DNA of 64,000 nt from Coprinellus micaceus (Eukaryota > Basidiomycota > Agaricomycetes > Agaricales > Psathyrellaceae). The position numbers and the translations under genes are program-made. Location: contig OX596337.1 of NCBI GenBank assembly GCA_951394405.1, forward strand, positions 310,001 to 374,000, written 5' to 3'. The notes beneath the pieces were generated by a model. The model worked only from the letters and a program-made list of their open reading frames with translations, searched no databases and was not told where the DNA came from. Below, one piece after another: positions 11,405 to 19,263 of this stretch. Position 1 is the first letter of the stretch. Each line of letters begins with the position of its first letter.

Positions 11405-12499
11405 CTAGTCCCAACCATTCCCTTCGTCCTCGTTCTGAACGTCCCCGTCATCGTTCCATCCGCTATCGAACTTCCAGTCTTCATCGACCTCCATGAGGGA
11501 CGGCATTTCTTTTTTGACTTTGTGGTTGCGGGGGGAGCGGCGAGGTTTCTGGGGCTTGGATAGGCAGTCATTGGGATAGTGGTTGGGGGCGTATCGATTG
11601 CAGTGTTTGCAGGTCCATTTGACGTGGTCGACCTTCCAGTGGTTCTTTTGGCCGCACGACTCGCAGGTGACGTCCTTGCGAAGTTCTTTTTCGGCCTTGG
11701 AAAGCTTGCCGAGGTGGGTCTTGCCGTAGAGTTCGATGCGGAGGTCGTAGTTGCGGAGGAGGAGGTGAGCTCGGCGTACCGCGATGCGGATGTCTTTCAT
11801 GTTGTCCTCGATGTGGTTGGTCCAATAGGTCAGGCCTTCCCTGGCCTCTTGGAGCACCGCTTCGAGGATCTTGCGGATATTGGGAGGTGGTGCGGATGCA
11901 TACACCGCCTTGCAGAGGTTGTCGATCCTCTCAATTTCTCGTTGGGCCTGCTCGACTTTCTGAATGGCGTAGCCCCACTTGGTATCTGGGCAGTCGTGCT
12001 CGGCGGCCCCAAAGAGAACCCCTCCAGGGCCGGCCTGCTTGATGAGATCGGCGTAAGTGCTCATGCTGCCGATGGTGGACTCGGCGTAGGCGACCTCGGC
12101 GTCGGTGAAGGCGATCCGGAGGTCGATTTTTTCCGGATCGCTGGAGGTGAAGATGCGACGTGGGAGGCGGACAACGTCGGGGGAGAGTAGCTGGGAGGTG
12201 CGGGTCCGCTGCGCCCACAGGTCATGCGTGAGGGTCGATGGGTGTGATGCCCATATGGTTTGGGCGAGGGGTGGACGACTAGGCGGGGCGAAGCAGGACC
12301 AGTGGATCGGGGCGTTGGGATTGCCCTTGTTCGTACCCAAGGGAACGTAGCCAGCTTGGGTAAGAACGCTGGCCGCGTTCTGATGGGCGTTGACGACGGC
12401 AGCGTCGGTGGCAACAGAGGTGGAAGTGGATGTGGTGGAGGCGGCATCGGCGGCAACGATTCTGGGGGTGGACTGGGCAATAGGGATGATTCCGAACAT
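11405..12499 (-). CDS. Element 1 ORF3: conserved Cys/His-finger protein of unknown function
   Basis: From the first ATG (12499) this ORF encodes 364 residues. The frame is open further upstream to a GTG at 12565 that overlaps the pol stop. Features in order: a Ser/Thr/Ala-rich N-terminus, a VVRLPRRIF block, a helical region (AFTDAEVAYAESTIGSM to YWTNHIEDNMKDIRIAVRRA), a finger and an acidic tail. The finger has spacing C-x2-C-x4-H-x9-C-x2-C-x6-H-x4-C (about 11580-11680). The tail has repeated Trp (EDWKFDSGW). The same order and identical finger spacing recur in ORF3 of element 2. I do not recognise a named family. Its place is where envelope-like genes sit in some gypsy elements, but there is no signal peptide or membrane segment. 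A nucleic-acid-binding or host-factor-binding role is a guess from the finger. Confidence 0.8.
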   Translation of the reverse strand: MFGIIPIAQSTPRIVAADAASTTSTSTSVATDAAVVNAHQNAASVLTQAGYVPLGTNKGNPNAPIHWSCFAPPSRPPLAQTIWASHPSTLTHDLWAQRTRTSQLLSPDVVRLPRRIFTSSDPEKIDLRIAFTDAEVAYAESTIGSMSTYADLIKQAGPGGVLFGAAEHDCPDTKWGYAIQKVEQAQREIERIDNLCKAVYASAPPPNIRKILEAVLQEAREGLTYWTNHIEDNMKDIRIAVRRAHLLLRNYDLRIELYGKTHLGKLSKAEKELRKDVTCESCGQKNHWKVDHVKWTCKHCNRYAPNHYPNDCLSKPQKPRRSPRNHKVKKEMPSLMEVDEDWKFDSGWNDDGDVQNEDEGNGWD

Positions 12500-12561
12500 T
12501 GGAGGAGGAGTAGGATGATGTGGTTGTGTTGGGAGTGGAGGAGTTGGTTTTGTTTTTGAAG

Positions 12562-15500
12562 TCACAAACTGTTGTCTCTCTTATAGTCTTCCAGAGTCTC
12601 TTGGCTGTGCACTAGTTCGTCTTCTTTGAACCACTTGGTTTCATCATAGCCAAGCCATTTGACGAGATATTCCACAGTCCCATTGCGTTTGACCTTGTGA
12701 TTGATGATTCCTTCGATTTCGTACTCCTCTTCTCCACCAATGATGTCAGGTGGAGGTTCTGGGTGAGAGGGGCCATGGGCATCGGTGGAGTTGAATGGTG
12801 ATAGAAGCGAGATGTGGAAAACGTTGTGGATCTTCCATCCCTTTGGGAGCTTCAATCGATATGCACGGAGTCCAATCAATTCAATGATTTTGAATGGTCC
12901 CAGTCTCTTGGGTTGCATCTTCTTCGATCGGTATGGAAGCTTCAGGTTCCTTGCTTCTAGCCAGACTTGGTCGCCTAACTTGAATGGCTTCCAGGTCTTG
13001 TCTGTTCGTTCGATCATGCGGTTTCTGGCTAGTTCATGGGCGGATAGTGCTTCGTTTCGGGACTTTTGAAGCTCCTTGAATCGTTCCTCGTTGTCTGGGA
13101 AGTTTGTCTTGTCAAATGCTTCCGGTAGGGCACGAGGTTGGGTTCCCATGATGAGTTCGAAAGGGGTGTGGGTTCTATCAGCATGTTTGCGGGAATTGTG
13201 AACGAACTGTAGGATTGGTAGAGCTTGGCTCCATGTTGCTGGGTTTGCGGAGCAATAGATAGCAAGATACGCTTCTATTTCTTGGTTGACGCGTTCGGTA
13301 CCTCTGTCTGTCTGAGGATGGAAGGCAGTTGATAGTGCGGAGTTGATTCTGAGGCGTTCTAAAAGGTCGCGGAACGTCTTGGATGCGAATTGGGGGCCTC
13401 GATCTGAAATGATTTTGTCAGGAAGGCCGTAATCGGTGAAAACACGGCGAACAAAAGCATCCGCGGTTTGCTTGGCGGTGATCGTCTTGTTGCAAGGTTC
13501 AAGAATTACCCCCTTCGTTAGACCATGATCGACCACGATCATTATGGAGTCGTATCCTTTTGACGGTGGTAGGTCGGTGATGAAGTCTACCGATAGTTGG
13601 GTAAAGGGGCGATTCGATTTGGGTCCGGTGATCGGAAGTAGTGTGGGTTTCACGGGTTGTCGGTTGATTTTGAACTGTTGACATTCTGCGCATCCCTTGA
13701 CATAGGCTTTGATGAATTTGCGCATTCCTGGCCACCAGTAATCTTCCTTGACGGCGTTGAATGTTCCAAGTTCGCCGGGGTGTCCGATGGTTGTTGAGTC
13801 ATGGTGTGATTGAACAATCTTGCATCTGAGTTCAATATCGTTGGGGATGTATGCTTTTCCCTTTCGGAAAAGCATGTGTTTGTCGTCTTTGGTTTCCACA
13901 GTCCAGTCTTGCAGGTCATTCTGGAGGTCTGTGGGGCCTTCTTCCAATAGGAGTTTAAGCGCGTCAGCTGCTTCTAATTCCATTTTGTCGGAGTTGAGGA
14001 TTTGTTCTTGGAGCGCGGTGTCGATCAGGTTTACGAATAAGTCCGGTGGAAGCATGATGACTTCTTTCGGATCTTCTTCGTCTAAACATAGATCGGGTCG
14101 TCTTGATAGAGCGTCTGATTGGAACATCTTGGTGCCTGGTTGATGTTTCAATTCGAAGTTGTACTTCGATAGGGTGAGAAATGCTCGGGCTTGTCGGGGG
14201 CTGAGTCGCTGGGGGTTCTTCCAATACGTGAGGTTCTGATGGTCGGAGTATACTGTTGTTACGAAGGGTGATCCTTGGATGAATGGTCGCCATTCTTCAA
14301 GAGCGCGAATAATGGCGAGGAGTTCCCTGTCGTAAATTTCGTAGTTTTTCTGGGCGCTGTCGAACGTTTTCGACATGAAGCATATCGGGTGTCTTGCTCC
14401 ATGTTCGTCTAGTTGGGTTAAGACGGCTCCTGATGCGTATTTGGAGGCATCTGCTTCGATTTGGTACGGCTGGTCTGGATTTGGGAGGTGGAGTACTGGG
14501 TATGACGTGAACTTCTCTTTAAGGAGGTTGAAGGCTGTGTTACATTCGTCAGACCAGACGAATGGGACGTCCTTTCCTTGTAGAGCGTGTAGTGGGGCAG
14601 CGATAGTGGAGTAGTTCTTGATGAAGCGTCGGTAGAAGTTTCCAAAGCCTAGGAATGATCGCACTTCCTTTAGCTTTATTGGGATGGGCCATTCGGTTAG
14701 TCCCTTGATTTTGTCTGGATCCATACGGATTTTTCCATGTCCGATGATGAATCCTAGAAAATCAACTTCTGGGACTTCGAATGCGCATTTGTCGATGTTG
14801 GCGGGGAGTCCGGCCTTCCTGAGCTTGCGAAGGGTACGGAAAGCTTCTTTTCGACATTCTTCCTTGGTTTCTCCTGCTCCAAGCGTGTCATCCATGTATA
14901 CTTCAACCCATGGTGGTTCTTCGGGTTCTTCGGATGTTTTTACGAGAGCATTCTTATCGGATCTTTTGACGAGAGCAGTTTCTTCGATGATGTCTGGTCC
15001 TTGAATGACATCATCCATGAGTCGTTGGAAGGTGGGTGGAGAGTTTTTCAGCCCGAAAAACATGACTGTGGGTTCGAAGAGCCCTCGTTGGGTTGAGAAG
15101 GCCGCTTTCCATTGGTCGCCTTCTTTGATTCGGACGTTATTGTATCCCCATTTCAAGTCGATCTTGAAAAAGTACTTGGCTTTCTGGAATCTTTTGAGGA
15201 GATCGTCGATTCGGGGAATTGGGTAGGCATCGGATATTGTGTGTTCGTTGAGGTATCGATAATCTTGGCAAAGTCGGAGTTTCCCACTCTTTTTCTTTAC
15301 GAAAAATACTGGGGAACCCATAGGTGATTGGGAGGGTCGGATTCGTCCTAATTTCAAGTTTTCTTTGATGAAATCTTTGACTTCTTTCTCCTGATCGGGT
15401 GAAAGAATGTATGGTTTCATTCTTCTTGGTTGAAAACTATCTTTGACGTTGATCGCGTGGTCGTATTTCGTGCTGGCTGGGAATTTATCGGCGTTTTTCT

Positions 15501-16224
15501 TGCTAAAGACATCGAGAAATTCGTGATAGGCCTCCGGTAGCTTTGCCTTGATTTCTTCTTCGGTCTTTTCTTCGATTTCGTCATCGAAGTCGTCAAACTC
15601 ATCGAATTCGTCGGGGTATTCGGAGTAGGTGGGTAGAATGAGTTTGCGTGATAGCGTGGTTCTTGCAATGTAGATAGGGGCAGGTATCCCTTCTTCTTCT
15701 TCGAGTTCGTCGTTTTGGAGATAGAAGACTTCAACTTCTATCTGTGGGTCCAGTTCTATTTCAGAGACTTCGATCGGTACTGGGTCAATGTCAGGTGTTC
15801 GCCATGTCAGAGTGCCAAGCTTCCAATCTATGATCGGGTTTTCGTCTTGGAGCCAAGGGAAACCTAGAATGACGGTTTGTTTCCCAAGGCCACAAACGAA
15901 AAGTTGGTGGGTCTTGGTCTTCTGATTGATGGTGATAGGGAGTCTGACGTAGTGGGTGATGGTCCCATGCTTATTGGGGGTTCCATCGACGTTTTTGGCT
16001 TCAATGGGGTAACGGAGTGGGGTGGTCTTGATTTGGTAGTCTTGAGCGAATTTGGAGTCTATGAACTTTCCTCCTGCGCCGCAATCGATGAAACCTCGGG
16101 TGTCGATGTTTCGGTCTTCTTGGGTGATGCGGACAGGGATGTGCATGCTTTGGTTACTTGTCTCGGCTATCAGCATGGATCGGATGCACAGCGATGGAGA
16201 GATAGCCGATTGTTCCTCCTTCAC
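12562..16224 (-). CDS. pol: Element 1 pol: protease, reverse transcriptase, RNase H, integrase, chromodomain
   Basis: This is a continuous frame of about 1220 codons. The protease active-site region reads FIDCGAGG (D-C-G in place of the usual D-S/T-G) near residue 46. RT has VYMDDTLGAG (YMDD, about 443-446), and RNase H has IEADASKYASGAV. Integrase has the HHCC finger (HHDSTTIGHPG to CAECQQF, about 806-848) and the catalytic triad: D in VDFITDLP, D in ISDRGPQF, E in RVNQEIEAY. The last 50 residues form a chromodomain (EYLVKWLGYDETKW), which in this clade targets integration to modified chromatin. The frame opens after a TAG, and the nominal start at 16224 is GTG overlapping the gag stop (GTGA). 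So pol is made by -1 frameshifting or by reinitiation. The first ATG is 30 nt further on. Confidence 0.93.
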   Translation of the reverse strand: MKEEQSAISPSLCIRSMLIAETSNQSMHIPVRITQEDRNIDTRGFIDCGAGGKFIDSKFAQDYQIKTTPLRYPIEAKNVDGTPNKHGTITHYVRLPITINQKTKTHQLFVCGLGKQTVILGFPWLQDENPIIDWKLGTLTWRTPDIDPVPIEVSEIELDPQIEVEVFYLQNDELEEEEGIPAPIYIARTTLSRKLILPTYSEYPDEFDEFDDFDDEIEEKTEEEIKAKLPEAYHEFLDVFSKKNADKFPASTKYDHAINVKDSFQPRRMKPYILSPDQEKEVKDFIKENLKLGRIRPSQSPMGSPVFFVKKKSGKLRLCQDYRYLNEHTISDAYPIPRIDDLLKRFQKAKYFFKIDLKWGYNNVRIKEGDQWKAAFSTQRGLFEPTVMFFGLKNSPPTFQRLMDDVIQGPDIIEETALVKRSDKNALVKTSEEPEEPPWVEVYMDDTLGAGETKEECRKEAFRTLRKLRKAGLPANIDKCAFEVPEVDFLGFIIGHGKIRMDPDKIKGLTEWPIPIKLKEVRSFLGFGNFYRRFIKNYSTIAAPLHALQGKDVPFVWSDECNTAFNLLKEKFTSYPVLHLPNPDQPYQIEADASKYASGAVLTQLDEHGARHPICFMSKTFDSAQKNYEIYDRELLAIIRALEEWRPFIQGSPFVTTVYSDHQNLTYWKNPQRLSPRQARAFLTLSKYNFELKHQPGTKMFQSDALSRRPDLCLDEEDPKEVIMLPPDLFVNLIDTALQEQILNSDKMELEAADALKLLLEEGPTDLQNDLQDWTVETKDDKHMLFRKGKAYIPNDIELRCKIVQSHHDSTTIGHPGELGTFNAVKEDYWWPGMRKFIKAYVKGCAECQQFKINRQPVKPTLLPITGPKSNRPFTQLSVDFITDLPPSKGYDSIMIVVDHGLTKGVILEPCNKTITAKQTADAFVRRVFTDYGLPDKIISDRGPQFASKTFRDLLERLRINSALSTAFHPQTDRGTERVNQEIEAYLAIYCSANPATWSQALPILQFVHNSRKHADRTHTPFELIMGTQPRALPEAFDKTNFPDNEERFKELQKSRNEALSAHELARNRMIERTDKTWKPFKLGDQVWLEARNLKLPYRSKKMQPKRLGPFKIIELIGLRAYRLKLPKGWKIHNVFHISLLSPFNSTDAHGPSHPEPPPDIIGGEEEYEIEGIINHKVKRNGTVEYLVKWLGYDETKWFKEDELVHSQETLEDYKRDNSL

Positions 16225-17882
16225 TGAAAATCCGGTTCGAGCTGCATGCTCCTAAAATCGGCGAAGATTCTTTCTTCTTCTGCACCCGTGTATTGGGCCA
16301 GAAGAGACCGGATGTGTCGTGCTGTGTCGGCGGTAGGGGGCTTGGAGATAGCTGCGATAGCTCGGTTGTTTGATGGAGATCCGTAACGATTTTGGTATGA
16401 TTCGTTACGGGGTTTCTTGGGTTGACGGCATTCTCGGGCGAAGTGTCCTTTTCGTCCGCAGTTGTAGCATTCTTGCTTGTTCATGTATTCCCTTCTCTGG
16501 GTTTGTTCTTCCATGGTCATGGCGTCAACGTCCATGGCGTAGGGGTCTTTGATTGGTTTCTGTGTGGGTCTAAACCCTTGTGCGAAGAATGGTCGTGATA
16601 ACCCCATTCGTTGATCGTTTTGTTGTCGGTATTTGTTATCGAAGGTGATGGCTGCTTTCACCCATTCTTCGAAGTCTGTGGGTTCGTCGAGTTGTTGAGC
16701 CATTCTTTTGACTAACCCGTCTCTGAGGAGTGGTTTCAGGTATCCGAGGGCGGTGCGATCATTGCCCTCGAGCTTGAATTCGGCTGCGTCTGCTAGTGTC
16801 CTCCAGTTGGTAATGAAGGTTTGAGCCGATTCCTTCGGTGATTGCTGCTTGTTCTTGAGATAGTAGTGTGCGTCATCTTCCTGGTATTGCTTTTTGAACG
16901 TTTTTTCGAGTTTGGTCCAAAATTCGTTGTACTTGTCGGACTTGTATTCCTCTGATTTCATATAGAGTTTCCTCCATATGAGAGCTTCTCCACTTGTTAG
17001 CTTCGAAAGAACAAGGACTATCTTCTTTCGGTCCTTTCCTTCGAATTGTTCTTGATAGAATTCGAAGTAAAGCTCCACCGAGTCTTTGAAAGCCTGGAAG
17101 CGCGTTCGGTCTCCGTCATAGTCTTTGACAGATACCTTGGCATCAGATCCGGTGATCGTAGTGGTATTGATGACTGGTGGGTTCTCGGGGTTTGGGGGAT
17201 CTCCGTGTTCGGACATTGTTTCGTCGACGTCTTCTTTTTGTTCAGGGGAATTCCCTTCGGTTTGTTCTTTGATTGCTGATGGATACGATACGAGTGGCGG
17301 TGGTGCTGGTGGTCCAAAAAAACTCGGTATCGGATGTTCTGTCTTTGGTGTTTGTGCTCGTGATCCTTGTCTAGATTTAGACGCTTGTCTTTCGTATGGT
17401 TTACCCTGATGGGATACTGGCGATGGTGCTAGCGATCCAAACGGTGTGATTCCGGTGGAGTGGAAACTTAGTGCTAGGCCTTCTTCCTTTTCCTTCTTGG
17501 TGGCTTGTTGTTCAAGTACTTGCTTTACTTGTTCCTCGTGGAGATTCTTTGACCTTTGTTTGTTGATCAAGTGGATCTCGATAGCTTGTGCTTGATGTTG
17601 TCTATGTTGGTTTATCTGATTTTGCCTAGACCTGTGTACGTGGTCTTTTTCGTGTTCGTCGTCGTGGGCTGGTGTTCGTGATTGGTCTACTTCAGCAGTA
17701 TCGCACGGATATTGAAGTCGGTATGGGCACGGTTGACGTTTGCAGATGGTCCAGGTGTTTCCGTCTTCGTGTTCCTCACAACCGTAATCGAGTTTATCGA
17801 GTCTACTGAAGGTGTGATGATTTCCAAAACAGGATTGTTCTGGTGTTTCTGGAGTCGGGGGTCTGCTTCGTTGATCCGTGAT
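16221..17882 (-). CDS. gag: Element 1 gag
   Basis: The frame is open from the PBS to the stop at 16221-16223. The part clearly gag-like runs from MSEHGDPP through VSVKDYDGDRTRFQAFKDSV, the retrotransposon gag core (GEALIWRKLY, FWTKLEKTF) and a CCHC knuckle CYNCGRKGHFAREC near 16440-16480. Upstream, about 250 further codons are open but contain no ATG. The element 2 homologue starts this region with an ATG followed by Thr-Asp, whereas here the matching codon (17882-17880) is ATC. The protein therefore begins either at the internal ATG before SEHGDPP or at a non-AUG codon. The coordinate given marks the homologous start position. Gag forms the particle and binds the RNA. Confidence 0.8.
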   Translation of the reverse strand: MTDQRSRPPTPETPEQSCFGNHHTFSRLDKLDYGCEEHEDGNTWTICKRQPCPYRLQYPCDTAEVDQSRTPAHDDEHEKDHVHRSRQNQINQHRQHQAQAIEIHLINKQRSKNLHEEQVKQVLEQQATKKEKEEGLALSFHSTGITPFGSLAPSPVSHQGKPYERQASKSRQGSRAQTPKTEHPIPSFFGPPAPPPLVSYPSAIKEQTEGNSPEQKEDVDETMSEHGDPPNPENPPVINTTTITGSDAKVSVKDYDGDRTRFQAFKDSVELYFEFYQEQFEGKDRKKIVLVLSKLTSGEALIWRKLYMKSEEYKSDKYNEFWTKLEKTFKKQYQEDDAHYYLKNKQQSPKESAQTFITNWRTLADAAEFKLEGNDRTALGYLKPLLRDGLVKRMAQQLDEPTDFEEWVKAAITFDNKYRQQNDQRMGLSRPFFAQGFRPTQKPIKDPYAMDVDAMTMEEQTQRREYMNKQECYNCGRKGHFARECRQPKKPRNESYQNRYGSPSNNRAIAAISKPPTADTARHIRSLLAQYTGAEEERIFADFRSMQLEPDFQ

Positions 17883-17928
17883 GTCGTTGGCTTGTTGCGT
17901 TCGTTTAGGACGAAGGCAACGTTGTTGG

Positions 17929-17938
17929 AGCTTGTTAT
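17929..17938 (-). other. Element 1 primer-binding site, self-priming type
   Basis: Two nucleotides inside the 5' LTR the minus strand reads ATAACAAGCT. This is complementary over 10 nt to AGCTTGTTAT in the LTR itself (minus strand 18408-18399), the predicted transcript 5' end. No TGG-initiated tRNA match is present. The arrangement is the one known from Tf1 of fission yeast. Confidence 0.7.
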
Positions 17939-17940
17939 TC

Positions 17941-18687
17941 TGTTACGACCTCGATGAGGGAGTTGGTGTTGTCCGTCACTGGTCGGCTTCTTAGTCGTAC
18001 TATCCCCCTATTCCTAATAGCTTCTGGGATGTCGCGCGGGTCAGTCACACGTCTATTGGTCAATAGAACGTTGCACTGGTATCAGACTTGATCGTTCTTC
18101 TATGACACGTCAGGGGTCCACGGATACTCTCGGATGCTTACTAGTTTGGCGATCTTCTAGTCAAGTCCGGCTTACAGATGCTCCCTAGTTTGGCGGTCTC
18201 CTAGGCAAGTCTGGCGTCGTCACACGGCGGGTTCACTACTAGACAATAGTGGAGTGTGGAAGGTTCTCAGTGGCGTTCACTGTCTCGGCTGTGGTGCGTG
18301 ATGCGAAGGGAGTCTTGTGGAGTTGCGGAAGTCTTGCAGGAGCTTATTGGGGGGAGAGCGGCGTAGTGGAGTGGGCGAAAGGGGACTAAGATTAAAGTAT
18401 AACAAGCTAAGCTACATGGGTCGTACTACGGGGTATTTATACCTAATTGGTGTGAGTCACAAGATAGCTGCGTATGACGAATAGTGAGGTAATAATGGGG
18501 TAAGTGGAGTAAATAGTGGAGCGCGTGGAGTAGGTAGTGGAGCGCGTGGAGTCTGGGTCAAGGGTAGCTGCAGGGTAGCTGCGGAGTCCTACATCACTAT
18601 GAGTCATAAAAAGAGAATAAAAACGAGAAAAGAAATAAAGGTGGTCGTGCGTAGGTAGGAGGGGAGGTTGTGAAGCGAAGCGTAACA
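17941..18687 (-). repeat. Element 1 5' LTR
   Basis: This is the 747-bp LTR that starts the minus-strand transcript. It carries the TATA box (18434-18441) and the presumed R start. Confidence 0.92.
18434..18441 (-). promoter_or_regulatory. TATA box of element 1 5' LTR
   Basis: The minus strand reads TATAAATA. The decamer complementary to the PBS starts 33 nt downstream at 18408, a typical TATA-to-start distance. Element 2 has the same 33-nt spacing. Confidence 0.65.
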
Positions 18688-18692
18688 CCAAC

Positions 18693-19252
18693 TATCATAT
18701 AGTGCCTTGTGCCAAAACCCAAGTCAACTAAGAACAAGTTGTTGCGAATGCAGACACTTAGGGACAGATAGCAGAGGCAGATGGGAGCAGCAGAGGCAAG
18801 TGGAGGGATGGAGTGAGCTGAGTGATCAGATCAGATAACAAGTAAGGTGATGAATTGACAGAGAGGTCAGAATGCTGATACAAGCCCAAGTACCTAAGCT
18901 TATATACTGCAGAGAACAATAAGCGACAGAAATGGAAGTGCTGTAAAGAACAATAATGAAGGCAGTGTAACTAGGAATGGAACAAGAAGGCAGCGTGAAG
19001 CAGTGGAGAAAAATAAGCAAGGCAGTAATGAGGCAACGCGAGAAGTAGGAGGCCATATGGAATGGCAGTGTAAGGCAGTGCGTAGAATGGAAGAATGATA
19101 GAAGAGCAATAGAAGTGGGACAAGAGATGGGTGGCAGTGTGGAAGAGAACGATGGGGAGAACAGATGGGAGATAAGATGTCAGAGATAAGATGGAGTGAT
19201 AACAATAAGATAAAGGAAAAAGATAAGATGAGATTGTATGGAGTTCATGACA
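18693..19252 (-). repeat. 3' LTR of a second chromodomain gypsy relic (left edge unresolved)
   Basis: On the minus strand a polypurine run GGGGGGTAA is followed by TGTCATGAAC, the usual polypurine-LTR junction, directly downstream of an integrase-chromodomain end. A TATATAAGC box lies near 18898-18906. The left border, and the boundary with the remainder of the older LTR interrupted at 10617, are not clear. Confidence 0.55.
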
Positions 19253-19263
19253 TTACCCCCCTT

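Larger units (their letters stand above)
10618..18687 (-). mobile_element. Element 1: intact chromodomain Ty3/gypsy retrotransposon with third ORF
   Basis: The element is 8070 bp, bounded by two 747-bp LTRs that begin TGTTACG and end CGTAACA on the plus strand. It is flanked by a 5-bp target duplication CCAAC (10613-10617 and 18688-18692). Transcription is on the minus strand in the order LTR, PBS, gag, pol with protease-RT-RNase H-integrase-chromodomain, ORF3, polypurine tract, LTR. All three ORFs are open. Reading the LTRs side by side I found two differences (10974/18297 and 11249/18572). This points to recent insertion and potential activity. It sits inside an older LTR. Confidence 0.92.

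Noticed and set aside
11579..12190. 203-codon plus-strand ORF
   Set aside because: It is the antisense shadow of element 1 ORF3.
11405..12565. Envelope gene after pol
   Set aside because: No signal peptide, no transmembrane helix and no furin-like site. The finger and acidic tail argue for a soluble protein.
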